Below, piece by piece: positions 35,428-42,435 of a DNA stretch of 64,000 bases. Under the pieces are notes generated by a model. That model saw nothing but the letters and a program-made list of their open reading frames with translations. It searched no databases and had not been told where the DNA came from. The DNA comes from UBA4427 sp045106235 (GTDB lineage Bacteria > Myxococcota_A > UBA9160 > UBA4427), in assembly GCA_045106235.1 (NCBI GenBank), contig JBGCEJ010000014.1, forward strand, positions 23,582 to 87,581, read 5' to 3'. Each line of letters begins with the position of its first letter. Position 1 is the stretch's first letter. Position numbers and translations under genes: made by a program.

Positions 35428-36065
35428 AACCCCGGCGGAACCGCGAAATCGAGGGGTTCCCCGGTCGTCGGGTGCTGAAACCCAAGCTCCGCGGCATGCA
35501 GTTTCATCTGCTTCGGTCCTGTCCCACGACCGTAGAGTGGATCCCCGACAATCGGAATTCCGAGCCCGCGTGAATGCGCTGAATGCACCCGCAATTGATG
35601 CGTCCGCCCCGTCACCGGAACGAAGGAAACCCGCGTGAACGAAGACTCGATTCCCAGTCGCTCCCAATGCGTAATCCCCATCTTGCCATGGACCGGGTCG
35701 TACATCTGATAGGGCCGATTCTCGATATCCAAGCGGAAGGGCAACTCGATCGTCCCCCCTTCCTCTTCGAGGATCCCATCCAACAGCGCGAGATAGCGCT
35801 TTCGCGTCTGTCGATCCTGAAACTGCATCGACAGCGTGCGATGCGCCTCTTGCGTTCGCGCAACCACAAGCAGACCCGACGTATCCATATCCAATCGATG
35901 CGCCGTGGGATGCTCAGGGCAGCCGGGATACATTTCGCGCACCCGCGCGGCAACGCAGTCCCGCTTTTCCGGCCCCCGACCAGGCACAGAAAGCATTCCA
36001 CTCTCCTTGTTCACAACCACAAACTCGGGATCTTCATGCACGATTTCGAGCAGCGGTTCGGTCAT
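35424..36065 (-). CDS. RluA-family pseudouridine synthase
   Basis: A 213-residue catalytic domain. HRLDMDTSG at 56-64 holds the catalytic Asp59; VNKESGMLSVPG, RKRYLALLDG, PVTGRTHQLRVHSAH and GDPLYG are further RluA blocks. No S4 RNA-binding domain. Start ATG 36065 forms an ATGA overlap with the upstream gene, which encodes what looks like its N-terminal accessory domain; an alternative ATG at 36080 is less likely. It isomerises a uridine in rRNA or tRNA; the exact position cannot be told. Confidence 0.9.
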   Translation of the reverse strand: MTEPLLEIVHEDPEFVVVNKESGMLSVPGRGPEKRDCVAARVREMYPGCPEHPTAHRLDMDTSGLLVVARTQEAHRTLSMQFQDRQTRKRYLALLDGILEEEGGTIELPFRLDIENRPYQMYDPVHGKMGITHWERLGIESSFTRVSFVPVTGRTHQLRVHSAHSRGLGIPIVGDPLYGRGTGPKQMKLHAAELGFQHPTTGEPLDFAVPPGF

Positions 36066-37006
36066 GCCTCCACCCCGCATAACATGAAACCCAAGAGCGG
36101 TTGACAGCGTGCCTCACAGCTCGGATAGAACTCTCCAACTTCCTTACGACGTGCATTCACCTGCGCTCTCTCGCGCTCACGCAGCCGTGTCTTCCGAATC
36201 GAAGGGGCCTGAACAGCCCCCGCCTCCCGCTCTACTATCTCCGCCTCGTAGGCCTTCAAGCCAACCGGATCTCCCCAGTAAAACTCGGCGATGCTCAACG
36301 GGCGAAGTTCATTGAGCGCAGCATGTTGGAGCAGTTTCGGCGCGCAACACTCTCCCATCCCCCCTGTGATCGCAGCCCCCGGAAAAACGGCATCCCGCAA
36401 CGTTCGTTCCTCCCCGCGAAAATTCCGAAAGCGGTACAGGCGACACATCTCATCCCAGAGATCGCGAGAAACATCGCGTCGACGTCTGGTCAGCGCATCA
36501 CGTTCCAAAGGCGCTTCCGCAGAAACCCTCTCGATCTCATTCGTGAGTCGTTTGATTTCCGCCTGGGCTGGCAGGATCGTCTCGTTGTAGACGACTGCGC
36601 TTAACACCGGCATCACCCAGCCATCGACTTTCCGCACCCCGTCGGCAAGGGACGAAAAGGCGCGTAGGAAGACCGTGCTTCCCTTCCTGTCCACGCATTC
36701 GAGGACCCCGAACATATTCCCGCGCGCGGCGAACAACGATTCGAAGCGCAGTTTCGGATCGGCTTCGGCCTCGGTCGCCTTATAGTCGAGGCGCTGAGTC
36801 CGCCGAAACTCCTCCATCACTCCCAATGCATGCGCCCGCGCGGCCCCCTCCGGAAGCGAATGCCGTACGCCACAATCGGCACAATCGCCAAACGCGCCAC
36901 CTTGGCCGAGGCCGTCTTGTCCGCCGCTTTCGGCACTTCTGGCGCTTCCGGCACTTTCGTCGCGCCCCGCAACGACGTGGTCAGGACTCTCCGCGGCCGG
37001 TCTCAT
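36062..37006 (-). CDS. RluA-associated N-terminal-domain protein (split gene)
   Basis: A 314-residue protein starting at ATG 37006 in an ATGA overlap with the trpA stop. Its central and C-terminal parts (RGNMFGVLECVDRKG, FLRAFSSLADG, coiled region AQAEIKRLTNEIERV, GMGECCAPKLLQHAALNELRPLSIAEFYWGDP, FYPSCEARCQPLLGFML) match, from memory, the ~300-residue N-terminal region of long RluA-type pseudouridine synthases in gammaproteobacteria such as Vibrio and Shewanella. Here that region is a separate gene directly in front of the RluA domain gene. Conserved Cys pairs (ECCAP, SCEARC) suggest metal binding. The first ~65 residues are low-complexity and may not be conserved. Confidence 0.8.
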   Translation of the reverse strand: MRPAAESPDHVVAGRDESAGSARSAESGGQDGLGQGGAFGDCADCGVRHSLPEGAARAHALGVMEEFRRTQRLDYKATEAEADPKLRFESLFAARGNMFGVLECVDRKGSTVFLRAFSSLADGVRKVDGWVMPVLSAVVYNETILPAQAEIKRLTNEIERVSAEAPLERDALTRRRRDVSRDLWDEMCRLYRFRNFRGEERTLRDAVFPGAAITGGMGECCAPKLLQHAALNELRPLSIAEFYWGDPVGLKAYEAEIVEREAGAVQAPSIRKTRLRERERAQVNARRKEVGEFYPSCEARCQPLLGFMLCGVEA

Positions 37007-37773
37007 CCCGAATTGCGCAGTCCCGAGATGAAGCCCTTCACCGCGTCCACACCCTGCTCTTCCATCACGCGAATTGTCTGCGTTCCAATCACAGCGAGAT
37101 CCGCCTTCCCCCGCAACGTTTCCACATCCGCCGCATCCTTTACGCCGAACCCCAAGGCGAGAGGCAAGTCCGTCGCCGCACGACATCGAGCAAGGTACGC
37201 ACTCAGGTCCTCTGAAAACGTCGTCTCAGCACCCGTTACGCCCTTCCGCGCTACGCAGTAGATAAAGCCCTCGGCAGATTCAGCAATCACCTTCATGCGT
37301 GCATCACTGGTATTCGGCGAATAGATAAAAATCGGGGCGAGCTCGTTTTTCTTCATCGTCGCCAGATAGAGCTCGGCTTCCACCGGCGGCAAATCCGGCA
37401 CAATCGCACCCACCATCCCCGCCGCTGCCATCCGCTCAGCGAAGCGTTCAACCCCGTACTTGAAAAGAATGTTGTAGTAGGTCATCACAAGGAATGGGAT
37501 ATCGAAGCGCCGGCTCACCTCTTCACCGAACTCCATACACCGCTCGACCGTCGATCCCGCTTCAAGCGCCCGCTGATTCGCGTGCAGAATGACCGGCCCG
37601 TCCGCCATTGGGTCCGAAAACGGGATCTGCAGTTCCATGATGTCCACGCCCGCTTCGACCATCGATTCCACAACCCGCAGAGAATCATCGAAATTGGGGT
37701 AGCCCATCACGATATGGGTCATCAGCAAAATGTCTTTCTTGGACATCGCCTCGCGTAGCTTTTGCTCAAGCAT
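37003..37773 (-). CDS. trpA: Tryptophan synthase alpha subunit
   Basis: A 256-residue TIM-barrel. The catalytic Glu lies in IMELQIPFSDPMADGPVI and the catalytic Asp in the same block (SDPMADG); further TrpA motifs are DLPPVE and ARKGVTGAETTF (phosphate loop), and GFGVKDAADVE. It cleaves indole-3-glycerol phosphate to indole, passed to TrpB. Start ATG 37773 lies inside the end of trpB (8-bp overlap). The motif IYCVARKGVTG differs from the usual Y-x-V-S-R-x-G-V-T-G, and LQIPFSD from LGIPFSD, but catalytic residues are kept. Confidence 0.92.
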   Translation of the reverse strand: MLEQKLREAMSKKDILLMTHIVMGYPNFDDSLRVVESMVEAGVDIMELQIPFSDPMADGPVILHANQRALEAGSTVERCMEFGEEVSRRFDIPFLVMTYYNILFKYGVERFAERMAAAGMVGAIVPDLPPVEAELYLATMKKNELAPIFIYSPNTSDARMKVIAESAEGFIYCVARKGVTGAETTFSEDLSAYLARCRAATDLPLALGFGVKDAADVETLRGKADLAVIGTQTIRVMEEQGVDAVKGFISGLRNSG

Positions 37774-38995
37774 TTTTGTAGCCCTCCGCCTTTTGCTGAA
37801 TAAACCGTTCCCACTCTGGATCGCCAAACGCATCGGCAACGGTGAAGATGTCTTTGTCGCCACGCCCCGACTGGTTGATCAAAATCACTTCATCCTTCGA
37901 CATCAGAGGCGCTTCCTTGAACGCCTGCACGAAGGCATGGGTCGATTCCAGCGCCGGAATCAGCCCTTCATTCCGCAGCGTGAGCGTCAGCGCATCCATG
38001 ACCTCTTTGTCCGTTGCCGCTTCGAAGCGCACGCGCCCCGACTCATGAAGATGCGAAAGGATCGGGGAGACCCCGACATAGTCGAGCCCCGCCGCGACGC
38101 TATGCGTCTCATTCATTTGGCCGTCTTGATTCTGCAGAAAATACGTGAGGTACCCCTGTGCGACCCCCAAAGACGCATCCTCCGACGCCAAGCGCGCCGC
38201 ATGATGCCCCGTTTCCACGCCTTCCCCGCCAGCCTCGACCCCAATCAGCTCCGTCTTATCGTCGAAGAAACCGCTGAATACGCCCATCGCGTTCGAGCCA
38301 CCCCCCACACAGGCGTAAACCCGGTCGGGCACGCGACCCACGCGGTCGATCATCTGTGCACGCGCCTCCGTCCCGATAATCGACTGAAACCAGCTCACCA
38401 TCTCCGGAAACGGATGAGGACCACACGCCGTCCCCAGCGCGTAGTGCGTGGAGTCCATATTCGTCACCCAGTCTCGAAACGCCTCGTTGATCGCATCTTT
38501 CAAGGTCCGCGTGCCTTCCGTCACCGGCACGACCGTCGCGCCCATCCGCTCCATCCAAAAAACGTTCGGTCGCTGACGCTCGACGTCGACCTCGCCCATA
38601 TAGATCGTGCAGTCGAGACCAAACTTTGCGGCCATAGTCGCGGTCGCGACACCATGCTGCCCAGCGCCCGTCTCCGCGATGACTCGGGTTTTGCCCATCC
38701 GCTTCACCAGAAGCCCCTGGCCCATCACGTTATTCGCTTTATGGGCTCCCGTATGGTTGAGGTCCTCGCGCTTGATATAGATCTGCGCCCCGCCGAAATG
38801 CTTCGTGAGATTCTCGGCAAAGGTGATGGGCGTGGGCCGACAAGAGTAAGTCCCCATCAGCGTTTCGAATTCTTGCCAGAACGCCGGATCGGCTTTCGCA
38901 GCCTCGAAAGCTTCGATCAGCTCATCGAACGTCGCGACTAAGATCTCAGGAATGAAGGCGCCACCGAAGCGGCCATAGTACCCACGTTCATTCAT
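37766..38995 (-). CDS. trpB: Tryptophan synthase beta subunit
   Basis: A 409-residue PLP enzyme of the TrpB1 type: YYGRFGGAFIPEIL, KREDLNHTGAHKANNV with the PLP Lys in HTGAHK, ETGAGQHGVATA, and the phosphate cup GGGSNAMG, then GVEAGGEG. ATG 38995 follows GGAAGGAAT, which is the end of the GntR gene (1-bp gap). With trpA it converts indoleglycerol phosphate and serine to Trp. No trpE, D, C or F is in the window; the pair stands in a GntR-led operon with rRNA/tRNA modification genes. Confidence 0.95.
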   Translation of the reverse strand: MNERGYYGRFGGAFIPEILVATFDELIEAFEAAKADPAFWQEFETLMGTYSCRPTPITFAENLTKHFGGAQIYIKREDLNHTGAHKANNVMGQGLLVKRMGKTRVIAETGAGQHGVATATMAAKFGLDCTIYMGEVDVERQRPNVFWMERMGATVVPVTEGTRTLKDAINEAFRDWVTNMDSTHYALGTACGPHPFPEMVSWFQSIIGTEARAQMIDRVGRVPDRVYACVGGGSNAMGVFSGFFDDKTELIGVEAGGEGVETGHHAARLASEDASLGVAQGYLTYFLQNQDGQMNETHSVAAGLDYVGVSPILSHLHESGRVRFEAATDKEVMDALTLTLRNEGLIPALESTHAFVQAFKEAPLMSKDEVILINQSGRGDKDIFTVADAFGDPEWERFIQQKAEGYKNA

Positions 38996-38996
38996 T

Positions 38997-39755
38997 TCAG
39001 ATTCCTTCCCCGTTTTGGGAGAGCGTTTGTGAAAAGACCAGTTGGTCCGTCCGGCAATACAGCGAGGCAAAAATCGCATCGCGCACGAGACCAAAATGCA
39101 GACTGCGCTGGACGAGCAAAATTGGCTGATCGTCTGTAATCCCGAGCAGCGCCGCGCACTCAGCACGCGGGCTATGAACTCGGAAGCTCTGATCTGCCGA
39201 AGTTGCGCGCATTTGGAACTGACTCTCGACGAGCTCCGAGAGCGAGCGGCCCGCCAGCGCCATGCGCTCGAGCCCAGGAAACGTTTCAGGGTCGAGATGA
39301 ATCTCTTCGAACAGCACGGGCTTGCTCCGCACCCTCGACAAGCGCGAAAGGAAATAGGCCTCGCGACCGACGAAGGGATTTTCGCGCGCGACCTCTTCGC
39401 CCTGCGATACGCCGACCTGCATGCGCTTCGGCCTCTGGACCAAAGTCGTCTTGACCCCGATCCCTCGCTTCTCGAACGAGGCCATGGTCCCCGCCAAAGT
39501 AAACAGGTCCACCTGCTCAGGGGGCTCAGTCACAAACGTCCCAGAGCCGCGCCGCCGCTCCAGACAGCGTTTTCGAATCAGCTGATCCGTCGCCTGCCGA
39601 ACCGTCGGTCGTCCAATCCCGAAGTGCCGCGCGAGCTCAGGCTCCGACGGGATTTGGCTCCCGAGGGCATACTCCCCTCCCCGAATCCGCTCGAGCAGAA
39701 CGTCCGCGAGCTGATGGTAGAGAGGGATCGGTGACTCTGGATTAAGACGGGTCAT
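38997..39755 (-). CDS. GntR-family regulator with UTRA domain
   Basis: A 252-residue HutC-subfamily regulator. The N-terminal winged helix has SPIPLYHQLADVLLERIRGG, GSQIPSEPELARHFGIGRPTVRQATDQLIRKR and RRGSGTFV; residues ~85-245 are a UTRA ligand domain (RLSRVRSKPVLFEEIHL, ALLGITDDQPILLVQR). It is the first gene of the trpB-trpA operon and an 18-bp perfect palindrome lies 35 bp ahead of its start. Autoregulation and control of trpBA are therefore likely. The ligand is unknown. Confidence 0.92.
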   Translation of the reverse strand: MTRLNPESPIPLYHQLADVLLERIRGGEYALGSQIPSEPELARHFGIGRPTVRQATDQLIRKRCLERRRGSGTFVTEPPEQVDLFTLAGTMASFEKRGIGVKTTLVQRPKRMQVGVSQGEEVARENPFVGREAYFLSRLSRVRSKPVLFEEIHLDPETFPGLERMALAGRSLSELVESQFQMRATSADQSFRVHSPRAECAALLGITDDQPILLVQRSLHFGLVRDAIFASLYCRTDQLVFSQTLSQNGEGI

Positions 39756-39789
39756 GTGCGGCTCCTACTGGAGTCTCGCATCCCACCCA

Positions 39790-39807
39790 AAGTTGTCAAG
39801 ACAACTT
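39790..39807. promoter_or_regulatory. Perfect 18-bp palindrome, probable GntR operator
   Basis: AAGTTGTC-AA-GACAACTT is fully symmetric. The GTTGTC/GACAAC core resembles HutC/PhnF-type GntR operators (T-x-G-T-C-x-x-G-A-C-x-A). On the minus strand it contains TTGACA, a consensus -35 hexamer, 35-52 bp upstream of the GntR start codon. Confidence 0.7.
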
Positions 39808-39833
39808 GACCAGCCTCGACACCCTGCGTCGCC

Positions 39834-40391
39834 CTACTCCAGAGCGATCCGACCGTCCCCGACACGCTTGTCGAGCGCCGCAAGAACCGCTGGCAGGCCC
39901 GAATAATGCTCCGCAACCTCGGGAATCAGGACACTGATCTCAACGCGCTGAACTTCGCTCCGGCCCACGGGCTTCGCCAAGACCCACTCCTCTCGTCGCA
40001 AGGGGTCCCCCACCTCGTCCTCAGTGTTTCGGGTGTACCGGATCATCGCGTTCCCGCCGAGACTCACCCGCGTCGACACGCCGCCGTACTTCCGGTTCAG
40101 CTCTTTCCCGATCAGTTCTTTGACATGCGGCACCAAGAGCGGCGCCCCCATGTCCTCTCGATCGGTCACAAGATGCAGCTCAACACCCGTCATCCTCTGA
40201 TGCACGTAGACTCGACGGGTCTGACCGCCCTCTTTCAGGCCCCATTCGTTCGAGAGCTTCATATCCAACGCTCCCTGGTCGAGCTGAACCCGGAAAGCGT
40301 CCGGGGCCTCCCCCTCGCAGCCAAGCGCAAGACTCAACAGAAAAGTGCCGAGCGCCAAGACGCCCGCTCGCCTATTCAAAAAGAACTTCAC
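39834..40391 (-). CDS. Uncharacterised lipoprotein
   Basis: A 185-residue protein with a lipoprotein signal peptide: basic start MKFFLNRRAG, hydrophobic core and lipobox SLALGC. The mature part is soluble, beta-rich and polar (RVYVHQRMTGVELHLVTDRED, VLIPEVAEHYSGLPAVLAAL). I know no family for it. Its 5' end overlaps the end of the upstream GST-like gene by 20 bp, so the two are co-transcribed. Probably anchored in the outer or inner membrane on the periplasmic side. Confidence 0.75.
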   Translation of the reverse strand: MKFFLNRRAGVLALGTFLLSLALGCEGEAPDAFRVQLDQGALDMKLSNEWGLKEGGQTRRVYVHQRMTGVELHLVTDREDMGAPLLVPHVKELIGKELNRKYGGVSTRVSLGGNAMIRYTRNTEDEVGDPLRREEWVLAKPVGRSEVQRVEISVLIPEVAEHYSGLPAVLAALDKRVGDGRIALE

Positions 40392-41397
40392 AGCCTGTCC
40401 CCCTCAAAATCCGATCCACCGTCTCCCGCGCACGCTCATCCAAGCGCGCATAGCTCTCTCGCAGCCAGGTTAGACACTTACGCTGGTACGGAAAGGGCTT
40501 CTGAATCCAGGACTGACCTGCAATCTCGGTCTCGAGCTGATCGTCGCCCCCTTCGATCGCCGATGCGTTTGCCAACAGGAAGGGAGCATGGAGTCGACCG
40601 ACTTCTTCAAGAAGACCGCGCAGAGCCTTCGGCAGGTTCTCCGGCGTACACCAGTCATCGTCAGCGACTTCGATCCCCGAAAGATCCTCTGTCACCTCCG
40701 TCCAGCCGTACACCCGGGGCGCCACCTGAGCGGTGAGCGCCGACGGCGTCGGATCAAAGAGCGCGAGGCAGGTCAGCTGCCCCATCAACGCGAAATCCGC
40801 CGAAGCGGGTCGGCCCCCGAAGAGAAAATCACTTTCCTGCAGCAGCGCATCGAACACCCTCAAAAAACTCCGGTAACTCTCCTCAATCACTGGCGCCGTC
40901 ACCTCATTCGACCCCACGACCCCCAAACGACCAATCTGCCGATCCCCAAAGAACTTTTGCAAAGGGGCAATCTGGTCGTCCGTCACTTTCGAAGCGGACC
41001 AATGCGGAAGAATCCGGCGCGCTTTCTCCGCATCCGCTGCGTGATACCACCGATAATGAAACATGCATTTCGTGAGCCACTCGTCCGCATAGTCCTCAAT
41101 CAGCTCATCCAAAAAGGCCAACGCCGGATCTCGAGGAATCACAGAGCGTCCCTCGAAGGACTTCTCGAACCGGCGGATCAACGGCGTCGAATCCGTGGTC
41201 GCCACGATCTCACCCGCATCATTCGGCAAATAGAATGTCGGCAGCAGTCCGACCTTCGCCGCCGGCCGTTCTTCCGCCTCAGGCGAGTTCTGCTGAATCG
41301 TCCGAAAAGGAATCCGACGGAAGCGCAGAAGAGCCCGCATCTTGCGAGTGTATGGGGAACCAGGTGCGCCCATCATTTCTAAGACTTCAGCCTGCAT
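40372..41397 (-). CDS. Extended GST-like protein
   Basis: A 341-residue protein, ATG 41397 after GGAGG. The N-terminal thioredoxin-like domain has MMGAPGSPYTRKMRALLRFRR and the TTDSTPLIRRFE contact; a GST helical domain includes FLFGGRPASADFALMGQLTCL. Beyond the usual GST end there are ~100 more residues ending PYQRKCLTWLRESYARLDERA...VDRILRGTGCEVL. The same extension, with PYRFYLLARVQADYDTL...VDVVLDATGLAPVL, is seen in the GST gene at 42436-43566, so the two are paralogues of a distinct long GST subfamily. Role unknown; overlaps a lipoprotein gene. Confidence 0.8.
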   Translation of the reverse strand: MQAEVLEMMGAPGSPYTRKMRALLRFRRIPFRTIQQNSPEAEERPAAKVGLLPTFYLPNDAGEIVATTDSTPLIRRFEKSFEGRSVIPRDPALAFLDELIEDYADEWLTKCMFHYRWYHAADAEKARRILPHWSASKVTDDQIAPLQKFFGDRQIGRLGVVGSNEVTAPVIEESYRSFLRVFDALLQESDFLFGGRPASADFALMGQLTCLALFDPTPSALTAQVAPRVYGWTEVTEDLSGIEVADDDWCTPENLPKALRGLLEEVGRLHAPFLLANASAIEGGDDQLETEIAGQSWIQKPFPYQRKCLTWLRESYARLDERARETVDRILRGTGCEVLFE

Positions 41398-41707
41398 CTT
41401 GCCTCCGAGAAAAGCGATCTATTGGCAGTCATTATGCCAATTAGAACCACTCCCCTCAACATATAGGGTGGACGGAAGAATGCGCCTGGTACCGCCCCCG
41501 GTCTTGTCCGGGCGGACACCACCCCAGACGAACACCGTTCACGGCCTGATGGGCCAAAAAGCGCGCAAACGCTTGAGAAAACTCAGACTTTCGCACGAGG
41601 CACATTTATCAGTCCACGTCTGTCGCGCCACCCGCCTGGGGCCTCTATCCTGAGGGCCGACACAATTGAATCCTGCGGATGTCTCCCGCACTACGAGGAA
41701 AATATCA
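41398..41707. promoter_or_regulatory. Intergenic region ahead of prx, with inverted repeat
   Basis: A 310-bp divergent gap. ATTGGCA-(7)-TGCCAAT (41421-41441) is a perfect 7-bp inverted repeat close to the GST start, with the look of an operator. A GC-rich hairpin lies at 41492-41515 (CCGCCC ... GGGCGG) with no T-run. Immediately before GTG 41708 is GAGGAA at 41695-41700. I see no gene in it. Confidence 0.5.
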
Positions 41708-42325
41708 GTGACCGAAACCATCCAAGTCGGGTCTGAAGTACCTGACTTCACACTCAACACCTACGAACCGGCGTCCGGCGACTTCGGTTCGGTCAGCCTG
41801 GCGGACCTGAAGTCGAGCGGGAAGTGGACGATTCTGTTCTTCTACCCTGCCGACTTCACCTTCGTTTGAGCGACTGAATTCGCGGCCCTGGCAGGGTTGC
41901 AAGATCGGTTCGCAAAGCTGGGCGCAGAGTTGATCACCGTCAGCTGTGACACCCATTTCTCCCACCTCGCATGGCATACCGTCGAAAAGGAACTCGCGGA
42001 CGTTAAGTTCAAGATGGGTTCAGACAAGACGGCTGAGCTCGCCAAGCAGTTCGGCATCTATCTCGAGGGTGCCGGTCTTTCGCTGCGCGGCACCTACGTG
42101 ATTGATCCGAAGGGAACGCTTCTTTTCTCTGAAGTGAATTTCCTCAATGTCGGTCGAAACGTCGATGAGCTCATGCGTAAGTTCAAGGCCGCGCTGTATG
42201 TCTCCAAGAAGGATGAGGGAATTCCTCCGACTTGGAACGAAGAAGGCGACCTGACCCTCAAGCCCTCCGCCAAGATGGTCGGCAAGGTGCATGAGGCGCT
42301 GAAGAACGACGGAAACCCGGCCTAA
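41708..42325 (+). CDS. Selenocysteine-containing peroxiredoxin (TGA read as Sec54)
   Basis: A 205-residue AhpC/TSA peroxiredoxin if TGA 41867-41869 is decoded as selenocysteine. The frame from GTG 41708 (GAGGAA site) gives FFYPADFTFV, then TGA, then ATEFAALAGLQDRF in the same phase. Peroxiredoxins have P-x-x-x-T-x-x-C here, so the TGA falls exactly on the peroxidatic Cys. Downstream conserved parts follow without disruption: SCDTHFSHLAWH, LSLRGTYVIDPKG, VGRNVDELMRKFKAA. A bSECIS-like hairpin starts 12 nt after the TGA. Sec peroxiredoxins are known in some bacteria. The only Cys is Cys80; the usual C-terminal resolving Cys (EVCP) is replaced (EGIP), so recycling must differ from AhpC. A strong terminator follows. 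Confidence 0.85.
41882..41900 (+). promoter_or_regulatory. Bacterial SECIS-like hairpin
   Basis: GCGGCCCT-GGC-AGGGTTGC pairs over 8 bp (two G-U wobbles) with a GGC loop, or UGGCA if the closing pair opens. The loop begins 20 nt after the TGA, within the ~16-37 nt range used for bacterial SECIS elements, and has G in its first positions as SelB-binding loops do. Confidence 0.65.
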
Positions 42326-42362
42326 CACGGGCTTTCCGCGATCTTAAGAGTCGAAAAGAAAA

Positions 42363-42395
42363 CGCCCCGAGGCTCTCTGCCTCGGGGCGTTTTTT
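42363..42395 (+). terminator. Rho-independent terminator of prx gene
   Basis: CGCCCCGAGG, 7-nt loop, CCTCGGGGCG, then six T: a perfect 10-bp GC stem with U-tract, 37 bp after the prx stop. It is the clearest intrinsic terminator in the window. Confidence 0.93.
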
Positions 42396-42435
42396 GTTCG
42401 CTGATGTCACGACGCGCTAAAACGCCCGGGACGTA

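Noticed and set aside
37007..37186. Longer N-terminus for the RluA-associated protein
   Set aside because: It lies wholly within trpA; the ATGA overlap at 37003-37006 is the natural start.
37730..38941. 403-codon plus-strand ORF
   Set aside because: It is antisense to trpA/trpB, Arg/His-rich, and lacks recognisable motifs; a shadow of the real genes.
41492..41515. CCGCCC/GGGCGG hairpin upstream of prx as riboswitch or terminator
   Set aside because: Short stem, mismatched interior, no T-tract, no recognisable conserved RNA motif.
41708..41869. Reading the peroxiredoxin as a pseudogene or as two genes split by a stop
   Set aside because: The TGA lies exactly at the Sec/Cys position, phase is kept, both flanks are conserved, a SECIS-like hairpin follows and the gene has its own ribosome site and terminator.
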